This document shows positions 59,801 through 64,000 of a DNA stretch of 64,000 nucleotides, one piece after another; within the stretch, counting starts at the first letter, position 1, and each line of letters begins with the position of its first letter. Under the pieces are notes generated by a model. The model was not told the DNA's origin. It saw nothing but the letters and a program-made list of their open reading frames with translations, and did not search any database. The translations under genes and the position numbers were made by a program. This stretch comes from Gnetum montanum (taxonomy: Eukaryota; Streptophyta; Gnetopsida; Gnetales; Gnetaceae), in contig MNCI01002981.1 of NCBI GenBank assembly GCA_015680685.1, positions 260,061 to 324,060 of the forward strand, written 5' to 3'.

Positions 59801-59944
59801 TTGAAACAAAAAATGTTCAAAGCATTGCCATGAAATTCACCTCCAAATGAGGGGAATGAACCGAGGATTGATCCCTCGCTCCTCGAATTCCGAACGCAAA
59901 GCTGCTTCATCAAAAACGGAACGAAAACCTGACGATGTCGCCAT
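29890..59944 (-). CDS. RlmN-type radical-SAM RNA (adenine-C2) methyltransferase, 8 exons over 30 kb
   Basis: Exons from the start codon: 59944-59841, 59701-59539, 40010-39900, 39780-39646, 38496-38392, 31011-30842, 30496-30397 and 30147-29890. All junctions are GT-AG and the total is 1146 bases, 381 residues plus stop. The radical-SAM cluster motif C-X3-C-X2-C is at Cys129, 133 and 136 ([10 protein letters not shown]). Cys122 (ATLCISSQ) lies seven residues earlier, the same spacing as the catalytic Cys118 to the first cluster Cys of bacterial RlmN. The methyl-carrying Cys is C349 (DISGACGQL), and GMGEP at 172-176 is the SAM-binding loop. RlmN enzymes make 2-methyladenosine in 23S rRNA and tRNA; the plant substrate here is inferred. 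No organelle transit peptide is evident. Introns 2 (19.5 kb) and 5 (7.4 kb) are filled with retroelements, yet no exon is damaged. Confidence 0.93.
31825..32184. repeat. inverted plus direct repeat cluster in RlmN intron 5
   Basis: Arms 31825-31891 and 32013-32086 are inverted copies (GTTTTTGTATTAGAATT against AATTCTAACACAAAAAC; ACATTATCCACTAATTATAT against ATATAATTAGTGGATAATGT), roughly 85% alike. An ~85-base segment (ATGGTTAACT...CATAAGTTC at 31915-31997) recurs as a direct repeat at 32103-32184. Together these form an alternating structure of the kind left by a foldback or MITE insertion with duplication. No clear target duplication. Confidence 0.8.
32376..32393 (+). repeat. target-site duplication (left) of LINE-A
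   Basis: AACAACAAAATCATGTTG, identical to 38290-38307 after the LINE poly(A) tail. Confidence 0.92.
32403..33572 (+). pseudogene. LINE-A ORF1 (gag-like, degraded)
   Basis: The best-preserved part is 32958-33572. It has a folded segment ending [20 protein letters not shown] and [13 protein letters not shown], followed by a Cys cluster [14 protein letters not shown] that resembles a zinc knuckle with its histidine lost. This arrangement is typical of ORF1 proteins in plant L1 elements, which bind the element RNA. The N-terminal part is Gly-rich and of uncertain frame. Confidence 0.62.
33835..36906 (+). pseudogene. LINE-A ORF2 (endonuclease / reverse transcriptase), broken
   Basis: It begins MKILS[14 protein letters not shown], where the stop replaces the usual Trp of the endonuclease motif SWNCRG. 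The next endonuclease blocks are [17 protein letters not shown] (about 34216-34239) and CSFSWSNQC. The RT has [46 protein letters not shown] (35600-35665) and YANDMIIFA, where YADD has become [15 protein letters not shown] follows. The C-terminal segment [20 protein letters not shown] with later [14 protein letters not shown] matches the zf-RVT region of plant LINEs. Several stops and frameshifts. Confidence 0.85.
37218..37313 (+). repeat. 48-base tandem duplication in the LINE-A 3' region
   Basis: 37218-37265 and 37266-37313 are adjacent copies starting AAGGCGGTGACCCTAGTTGA and ending near TTGTG/CTGTG. They differ at three positions. Confidence 0.93.
37575..37599 (+). repeat. poly(G) run with an ambiguous base
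   Basis: An uninterrupted G run from about 37575 to 37598 ends in N at 37599, the only ambiguous base I noticed. The true length of the run is probably not resolved in the assembly. Confidence 0.9.
38290..38307 (+). repeat. target-site duplication (right) of LINE-A
   Basis: AACAACAAAATCATGTTG directly after the A tail; identical to 32376-32393. Confidence 0.92.
39043..39097 (+). mobile_element. extremely 5'-truncated RTE/SINE 3' end with target duplication
   Basis: This 55-base insert reads GACCTCATTTTGTTGGGATAAGGC and then a GATGATGA tail. It matches the 3' end shared by plant RTE LINEs and Au-type SINEs (GACCCCATTTAGTTGGGATAAGGC-like). The 10-base AAAGTGCTAT flanks it on both sides (39033-39042 and 39098-39107). 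A related 3' end lies inverted near 41150-41105. Confidence 0.72.
40253..40395 (+). repeat. possible SINE-like tRNA-derived repeat
   Basis: GGTTTTGTGGTAAGGGTTGTG (A-box-like) is followed by CCATGGGTTCAGATCGATCT (B-box-like) and a TGCCACATGG stretch. Only the two box-like motifs support it; there is no second copy in the window. It lies in RlmN intron 2, just upstream of exon 3. Confidence 0.3.
41000..41095 (+). repeat. 3' tail fragment of a LINE-B family copy
   Basis: CATGAAAATATAATATCTGTCCAATAGATC and TAAAGCTTCCTTTCATTTC match 63165-63240 (CATGAAAATGTAATATATGTCCAATAAAT, TAAAGCTTCATTTCATTTT), downstream of the LINE-B reverse transcriptase remnant. This marks it as the severely truncated 3' end of a second copy. 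Confidence 0.6.
41100..41199 (-). mobile_element. RTE-like LINE, 3' end (part cut off by copia-2)
   Basis: On the minus strand it reads ALHRGDW[17 protein letters not shown] and then TTGTTGGGACAAAG and a GATGATG tail. This is the C-terminal codons (the family usually has ALDR..WR.RIH.ADP) and the 3' end of an RTE LINE. It continues the RTE segment at 47477-47720: copia-2 sits exactly between the two with target duplication ATTTG. Confidence 0.75.
41200..41429 (-). repeat. copia-2 3' LTR
   Basis: 230 bases. The plus strand runs from TGAAAAAAGAGATGAAATG to TCTTTCCAACA; on the element strand it begins TGTTGGAAAGA. It lacks a ~24-base piece (GGTCCACAAAATCAGGAATTTACT-like) that is duplicated in the other LTR. 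The element polypurine tract is at 41430-41443. Confidence 0.9.
41437..41939 (-). pseudogene. copia-2 RNase H
   Basis: [21 protein letters not shown] and [23 protein letters not shown] open the domain (the usual D.DWAG is N.NWAG here). After a frame break near 41750-41715 the second part has [25 protein letters not shown] (histidine block) and [17 protein letters not shown]. The order is typical of copia RNase H; the frame is broken once. Confidence 0.88.
42099..42960 (-). pseudogene. copia-2 reverse transcriptase
   Basis: From about 42960 downward: [80 protein letters not shown] (the usual DV.NAFL Asp is lost) and [12 protein letters not shown]. Then, after a frame break near 42474-42392, the catalytic [11 protein letters not shown], with [17 protein letters not shown] and STPLERNWK following. 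Most residues of the fold are kept. Confidence 0.92.
43027..44260 (-). pseudogene. copia-2 integrase
   Basis: [12 protein letters not shown] precedes [15 protein letters not shown] (zinc region), followed by [10 protein letters not shown] (first Asp), [26 protein letters not shown] (second Asp block, shortened by a stop), then [16 protein letters not shown] and [21 protein letters not shown]. The C-terminal [20 protein letters not shown] is intact at 43541-43480. Stops at 43892-43894 and near 43810 split it. Confidence 0.88.
44412..46733 (-). mobile_element. 2.3 kb probable solo LTR inserted in copia-2
   Basis: It lies between copia-2 protease and integrase and is flanked by the exact duplication CCAAA (44407-44411 and 46734-46738). 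Its ends are TG...CA; on the minus strand it begins TGTAACACCCACTCAGGG, a start common among plant Ty3/gypsy LTRs, and ends TTCATTACA. Removing it restores the copia reading frame blocks (VFQDLSL side to [10 protein letters not shown]). There is no retroelement coding sequence, PBS or internal repeat pair, so a solo LTR fits best; a non-coding LARD-like element is the alternative. Confidence 0.75.
44779..44858. repeat. three tandem ~27-base units inside the solo LTR
   Basis: Units of the form TTGGAGGAACCTGACATATG followed by AATCAAG occur three times in a row, the first with small changes (TGAGGAACTTGACCTATAAATCAAG). Confidence 0.88.
46747..47221 (-). pseudogene. copia-2 gag start fused to protease (gag mostly deleted)
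   Basis: Right after the primer site the frame reads [11 protein letters not shown], which resembles the first blocks of copia gag. It passes within ~45 residues into the protease: [15 protein letters not shown] (usual DTGASDHM, Gly changed to Cys), [15 protein letters not shown] and [17 protein letters not shown]. There is no room for the gag core or zinc knuckle, so about 1 kb is missing. The primer site TGGCATTGGAGC is at 47221-47210. Confidence 0.8.
47222..47476 (-). repeat. copia-2 5' LTR
   Basis: 255 bases, plus strand TGCACAAAGAGATGAAATG to TCTTTCCAACA, next to the target duplication ATTTG at 47477-47481. On the element strand it ends GTGCA and is followed by the tRNA-Met-like primer site. 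Confidence 0.9.
47477..47760 (-). mobile_element. RTE-like LINE, C-terminal coding fragment
   Basis: On the minus strand: [19 protein letters not shown], then [21 protein letters not shown]. The RWFGHVQRR block is diagnostic of the C-terminal region of plant RTE-type reverse transcriptases. It is interrupted at 47477 by copia-2 and resumes at 41199. Confidence 0.78.
48050..48350 (+). mobile_element. LINE-B fragment 1 (C-terminal ORF2 region)
   Basis: The segment TTTTCATTTTGGAGTACCAATGTGCAAATAG through GTATTATATGGATGTGTTGTTTGGG matches 62185-62425 of the LINE-B copy at 61.7-63.25 kb. The similarity stops abruptly after TAAACTTTGGA (about 48349) and resumes at about 58806, so this copy was split by later insertions including gypsy-2. 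Confidence 0.7.
48485..49308 (-). repeat. gypsy-2 3' LTR
   Basis: 824 bases from TCATGAGCAACGAGATACCCC (start TG lost to TC) to ATTCATCA. The inner side is followed by TACCCCCATGAC, the complement of its polypurine tract. It pairs with 56854-57696. Near its right end it carries GATATC-centred repeats. Confidence 0.88.
49798..52280 (-). pseudogene. gypsy-2 extra coding region of unknown function (plant-transposon-protein-like, coiled-coil C-terminus)
   Basis: Read downward from about 52030, three blocks stand out. (1) [35 protein letters not shown] and [21 protein letters not shown], then after a one-base shift [19 protein letters not shown]. (2) [20 protein letters not shown] and [20 protein letters not shown]. 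(3) After a variable part, long charged helices (50925-50620 and 50277-49798; for example [20 protein letters not shown] and [20 protein letters not shown]) that look like coiled coil. Blocks 1-2 loosely resemble the putative plant transposon protein domain seen in some plant retroelements, but I am unsure. The frame is broken by at least three stops or shifts. It occupies the internal space where pol should be. Confidence 0.55.
52300..55200 (-). other. gypsy-2 central non-coding region
   Basis: No domain recognised. A polypyrimidine tract lies at 53668-53742. 52815-52905 repeats the GATATCGCGTACC-type motifs of the LTR. CCTCCCCCACGACTAAG (52611-52627) and TCCCCCATAACTAA (54341-54354) resemble the sequence beside the LTR polypurine tract and 4146-4160 of gypsy-1. 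This suggests the region is a patchwork of duplicated element ends. Confidence 0.5.
55225..56743 (-). pseudogene. gypsy-2 gag
   Basis: The N-terminal stretch starts at 56743. The core, 56115-55663 (150 codons open), has [60 protein letters not shown] and [21 protein letters not shown] zinc knuckle C-X2-C-X3-H-X4-C lies at 55263-55225. The same core blocks and the same unusual knuckle spacing occur in gypsy-1. A C-run near 56501-56513 and stops at 56150 and 55660 break the frame. Confidence 0.85.
56835..56853 (-). other. gypsy-2 primer binding site (tRNA-Asp type)
   Basis: On the element strand, TTGGCGCCGTTGCTGAGGA directly follows the 5' LTR end. It matches the tRNA-Asp-type site more exactly than that of gypsy-1 and sets the element direction as minus. 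Confidence 0.83.
56854..57696 (-). repeat. gypsy-2 5' LTR
   Basis: 843 bases from TGGTGAGGGGCGAGGTACCC to GATTCATCA, followed by ATAAG. Its first ~170 bases match the gypsy-1 LTRs and 1-173; the rest is specific to gypsy-2. GATATC-centred repeats (CACGATATCGTG, CGATATCACATACCCGATATC) lie at 57614-57672. Confidence 0.9.
57702..58785. other. intron sequence without recognisable feature
   Basis: AT-rich, no coding domain. With 48351-48484 it forms about 1.2 kb lying between the two halves of a LINE-B copy, so it may be an unrecognised insertion that was later hit by gypsy-2. Confidence 0.45.
58806..59200 (+). mobile_element. LINE-B fragment 2 (3' part)
   Basis: TTCTTGATGAGTTAAAGGTGAATATGCAAAC through TTGTGCCAATTCATTGCATA and TAATGGTTTGGAAAATAAAAT matches 62482-62705 of LINE-B. 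A G-rich run sits at 59099-59126. It is the continuation of the fragment at 48050-48350. Confidence 0.7.
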
Positions 59945-61028
59945 AAATATGATGCTGCTGCAATGCCGCGGTGCTTAGGGTTCCTAGATATTTCGTTCAA
60001 TGCATTGGAGGAGAGATTTTGCAGAGAGCATATAAAAGAAAACCGAGTACCAACAAGAAAGATTCAATGAAAGTTTTGAAACCAACAAATTCAGTTTTCA
60101 TGGGTCGGAGTTCAATTACAATTCGGGGGAACTTGGGATTATGAACAGTTAAAACTGTTTTTTAATTTGTTACGCCGCATAGTGAAATTCACGTACCGTT
60201 CCTGTTTTTAAGCCGATTAATATTTTTAAATCAGATATATTCATAAATAACATTTTGAATACGCACAAAAAACTGTAATATTTTGAAATTCAAGTTTTAT
60301 TATCTATGTGATCAAAAAACAAGGGTCATCGTATGCGAATAAAAACTTTACGAAACGTATTGGCATAATTGTCACTCCTCGAATCAATGTTTATAAGGGC
60401 GAACACCTGAACATGCATACATTAGAAACATTAAAAATTATGTGTTAACTCTTCCAAGCATATATTTATGTATACCTTTACTTTTGGAAAGTAACAAGTT
60501 AAGCAAATATTAAAAATCAATTTTAACAGAGTAAAAATATTTTAAATATGTTATGTTGTGAGTGGGATAGTCTTTCAAGCAAATATTCAAGTGTACCCTT
60601 ACTTTTTAGAAAGAAATCAGTTAAAATTAAGATAATGCATTTAAAAGTAGATGCTTTAGAGATTACCTAGTTGGCCAGAAATGCTTCTTTTCATGCTTAG
60701 AAGATTGCAATTAAGAAAGAGAGGAAAGAGCTCATGCATCGGATTTATCCATGGAAACATAGTAAACTTGGACTTAAAGGGTTAACATTATTTGAATATG
60801 GCTCTCTTGGTAAAGTTCGGTTGGAGAATTAGGAGCCAAAATGTCACTCCTCTGGAAAGTAATTTACAAAAAAATATATATATAAATCGGAAAGCCGTCA
60901 CTGTCCTTGACAAATTCCAGAGGTATAACAAGAAGGAACGGTTTCTATGAATGAAAGCCGATTACACAAAGTAAACATGTGGAACTCAATCTAAACTCTT
61001 AAAAGATGATTAATCATTTCCGTAAAGA
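59945..61028 (-). promoter_or_regulatory. upstream region of the RlmN-type gene
   Basis: No coding sequence. The first 250 bases upstream of the start codon are more GC-balanced (59945-60200) and should include the 5' UTR and core promoter, though I cannot single out a TATA box. Beyond 60200 the sequence is AT-rich up to the end of the cullin fragment at 61029. The two genes therefore lie head to tail on the minus strand. Confidence 0.45.
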
Positions 61029-61689
61029 TTAATGCTTGTATTCAACGTACTGAGGCATGGTTGGATTATTTTTCTCCTGTCTCAAGAGTTCTTTGACAAT
61101 AAAATCTTCGGTGGTCTTTTTGATCAGGGGAAGGCCTGGCTCAAAATGTTCCTTCAGTTGATCAATGCATTCTGCCACGAGCGTTTGATGTGCCATAGTC
61201 CTCCTGGCCTTCATGATTCTTGCAATTGCCGCATCTAGTGCATGCTTTCTATTCTTCTGGGCTTTTTCAACAACCTCAGCGACCAGCTTTTTCTTTTCCT
61301 CTGCATGAATCATGGGAATAATTATTCTTGTTTTTCCCTCCCTAAACTCTGTAAACTCTACATTAAATTCAAGTTTCTCTACGATTCAAACCACGTTTAT
61401 ACATAAGTTTAGGGATGGGTTCGCAAGTAGGGATGTGAATTAATAAATAATAAAATATTTAAATTATATAAAAAGGGGAATAAGAATAATTTGAACAATT
61501 ATCACATGATTGTTGTGAGTAATAATTTTGCTAAAGTTGCTAGGCACTCTCCTAAAAAAAAGAATGACTTCTTAGGCTAAAGGTAACCAGGTCAAGACAA
61601 GATTTCATTTCTTAGGCTAAAGTTAACTAGGGCAAGATTGCAAGTAGGTTTCAAACAAAATCACTCTACTTTTGATCACTTAGTTACTC

Positions 61690-63015
61690 TTAGACATTGC
61701 ATGTAGTTTGCAAAAATGCTTAATAAAAAAGCTTTTATTTGTTTTATTGATTTTGCAAAACCATATGATTCACTGATTCATACAAAACTATGGTTACGGT
61801 TACATAAAATTAGCCTCCCTTTAGATTTGATTGCAACAACTTAACGATTGTATGAGAAAGTGATTATTGAAATTATAGATTGCAATTCAGAGAAAAATTT
61901 TCAATTCCAAAGCAAAATTGTAGTTAAATAAAGTTACCGACTTTCTCCAAGTCTCTTTGGTATTTTTATTGATGAAATGCTGAAATGGTTGTGCAATTGG
62001 CAAGATAGTTATGCTATCAAAATTGGATCCTAAGCAGTGAATCCTCTTTTATATGTAGATGATACTACCTTGATTTAGGTATGCAAAATATGTTGCAAAT
62101 TTTAGAAAATTATTGTCATTTATCTAGTGTTCAAGTGAATGTCAATAAAACCAAATTGATGATATGGGTTATAAGAAATAACTATTATAACTTTCATTTT
62201 GGAGGTACTAATGTGCAAATAGAAAATTTTTAAAAAATATTTGGGTCTTATTTATATGAACAATTATATGTGGGGAAAGTGCATCAAAGAAAAAATAGCA
62301 AGAGGTTTTAAGGCTTTGTGTACTTTTAGAAACAAGTGCAAGAATTTAGGACTCTTGGCTTAGAAGGTTAGAAAATAAAATTTTCAAACTATCATCTATT
62401 GTATTGTATGGATGTGTTATTTGGGTACCTAGACTTGATGATAAACTTTGGAAAGATATTGAAAGAATGCCAAAAACTTTCTTCTCAATGAGTTAAAGGT
62501 GAAGATGCAAATATCTTACTCAATGTTATTATGTAAATGTGATTTATTATCTTTAGAAGTAGAAGCCTTGTGCCAATTCATTACATATATACATTCATAG
62601 TTTGCATATCTTAAGGCAAAACAAATTCTATAAAGTAGTTCTTGAGGATTCACGAGACCATGGTTGGTATTTTTAGAAGATGTAATGGTTGAGAAAATAA
62701 AACATCTCTTGGGAGGATGTGTAATAAAATCCTAAGCATATTTGTTAACTAGTCAAGCAAAAGGTTTTAACATAGATGTGGACTAATGTGAAAGGCAAAG
62801 GTGATTTTATTTACACCACATTAAATCTAATAAAATGGATGTAGAAGCTCACTATCTCTAAGCTACTATTACCATCAAGTATTGGAATACTATTAGCAAA
62901 TTTTGCTTAAGTTCTCATCATTTTAGAATTGAAAGTGGAAGATGGATTCAACTCCCCCAAACAAATCACATTTGTAGGTTGTGCATATTAGGAGGCTTTG
63001 AAGATGAGTTACTTG

Positions 63016-63046
<31 letters not shown>

Positions 63047-63250
63047 TTTTTGTGCTATGACTAACTATTTGAAGCAACATTATAATGTTATAGCAAAAAG
63101 ATTATGATTTCTTTTTGATGCCCCATTGGTGCTTGGTCAATTTGTAGAATCTATATACATTGTTCATGAAAATGTAATATATGTCCAATAAATTTTATGG
63201 GTTTTAAAACATAATAAAGCTTCATTTCATTTTCATTTTCATTTAAATTA
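61690..63250 (+). mobile_element. LINE-B: decayed LINE reverse transcriptase and 3' end
   Basis: Plus-strand translation across several frames gives FIDFAKPYDSLIHTKLW (about 61736-61787), LSPSLFGIFIDEM, LLYVDDTTLI (catalytic YVDD, about 62052-62071), VQVNVNKTKLMIW and KYLGLIYMNNYMWGKCIKEK, then GFKALCTFRNKCKNLGLL. The order is that of a LINE RT and thumb. The 3' part is repeated at 48050-48350, 58806-59200 and 41000-41095. It ends in AT-rich sequence after a T run (63030-63051). It lies in the intron-like gap between the two cullin parts. Confidence 0.82.
63017..63051 (+). repeat. simple repeat (TG)n followed by poly(T)
   Basis: GTGTGTGTGTGTGTG runs into about 21 T residues. Ordinary low-complexity sequence inside the LINE-B remnant. 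Confidence 0.9.
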
Positions 63251-64000
63251 TATATTTGTATCTTTTTTATATTTTATATTTATTAAATATTATTTGTAAT
63301 TTAAAATAAATTAAAAATATTAGCCAAGAATCCTATCCGCTTCTATTGGCACTCTTGCTTCGGATACACACTATACGCAGAAATTTTCCAGGATTCAGAA
63401 TCCATAACGCATACTTTAAAAGCTGGTATCTTCAGCACGACAAAAATTCCACCATTCATGCTGTATCTTCATGACTGCAGCTGTTTAACCTCATATTGAT
63501 TTCAGAAAATGCGAGCTTGTCTTCAGAGTTAAACAGCAGAAGTAGGCATGTCTAGTCAGTTGTAGAACCAGCTCATTCTCCTGCTTTCCCCATTTCCTGA
63601 TTACGTGGTAGGTTCCCACAGAATGAATCCATGTCAGTTTCCTAGTTTCAAGAGCTGCGGTATAAAAGTTTTTGACTAACTCTGTACATGTTAACAGTTC
63701 CACAGAGATCCAAATGATTTGTATGTCTCGCACTTCTATCGAGATACCCAAAGACTTTAAGAAAGCCACTTCACCATAACTTTGTATTTCTTCCAGTCTC
63801 TCTGTGCTCTTTTCTGGGTTATCAATTGGGATGCTGCTTGCCAAGTTTTGGTGCACTACTAAATAAGGTTCCCTAGATTACATCCTGGGGCTCTTTGTCA
63901 CGTCAGAAATATTAATTTTTTAAAATTTAACTTATTTTTAAAAATATATATATTTTTGAGCTTGACTCAATGGCAGCTAAGAGAGCCAAAGAGAGTGCGA

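Larger units (their letters stand above)
61029..63760 (-). pseudogene. cullin C-terminal fragment, broken
   Basis: The final exon (about 61378-61029) reads LEFNVEFTEFREGKTRIIIP and then the cullin winged-helix/neddylation domain: RKHALDAAIARIMKARRTM (the Lys of RIMK is the usual NEDD8 site) and LVAECIDQLKEHFEPGLPLI, ending NNPTMPQYVEYKH. A second part at 63700-63410 has VELLTCTELVKNFYTAALE, TRKLTWIHSVGTYHV and, in another frame, LLLFNSEDKLAFSEINMRLN, then two TGA codons before the helices should end. At least one frameshift (near 63560), another likely near 63700, and two stops point to a pseudogene. Cullins are scaffolds of RING ubiquitin ligases. Upstream exons would lie beyond the window. 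Confidence 0.8.

Noticed and set aside
1-64000. CRISPR arrays, operons, tRNA or rRNA genes
   Set aside because: No regularly spaced repeats, ribosome binding sites or full cloverleaf sequence was seen; the tRNA-like motifs present are SINE-like and lack a complete fold.

Overview
The window looks like nuclear DNA of a land plant with a large, transposon-rich genome (gymnosperm, fern or lycophyte scale; the sequence alone does not decide which). The reasons are plant-type Ty3/gypsy and Ty1/copia LTR retrotransposons, plant LINEs, AT-rich GT-AG introns, and one host gene spread over 30 kb by retroelements sitting in its introns. I see no prokaryotic, organellar or viral genome features.

Layout. 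1-173 is the end of an LTR cut by the window edge. 1317-11509 is a complete but decayed Ty3/gypsy element on the minus strand (gypsy-1; TSD AAACT). About 12.3-28.1 kb is a plus-strand host gene. It has a probable untranslated first exon ending at 12607, a 6.4 kb leader intron that carries a complete decayed copia element (copia-1, 13196-18137, TSD ATTAT), and eight coding exons (19005-28091). These join in frame to a 2046-residue armadillo-like/ankyrin protein that I do not recognise. 28.1-29.9 kb is the spacer between two convergent genes and holds a Tourist-like MITE.

29890-59944 is a second host gene, on the minus strand. Eight exons join in frame to a 381-residue RlmN-type radical-SAM RNA (adenine C2) methyltransferase with all expected cysteines. 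Its introns hold most of the transposons. Intron 5 has a 5.9 kb L1-type LINE (32394-38289, 18 bp TSD). The 19.5 kb intron 2 has an RTE-like LINE on the minus strand that was split by copia-2 (41200-47476, TSD ATTTG). Copia-2 was in turn split by a 2.3 kb probable solo LTR (44412-46733, TSD CCAAA). Intron 2 also has a second gypsy element (gypsy-2, 48485-57696, TSD ATAAG). Gypsy-2 has LTRs, a tRNA-Asp-type PBS and gag, but no protease, reverse transcriptase or integrase that I can find. Instead it carries an unrelated long coding stretch with a coiled-coil end.

60-61 kb is the RlmN upstream region. 61029 to about 63.76 kb is a broken cullin gene (minus strand, C-terminal part with the neddylation domain) whose last intron contains a decayed plus-strand LINE.

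The most interesting points are: gypsy-2 as a possible non-autonomous partner of gypsy-1 (shared LTR end, PBS type and gag zinc knuckle, but different U3 repeats and coding content); the three-deep nested insertions in an otherwise intact radical-SAM gene; the unrecognised ARM/ANK giant protein; and several exact tandem duplications and an inverted/direct repeat cluster in introns. All homology calls come from reading translated motifs by eye; no database search was run.
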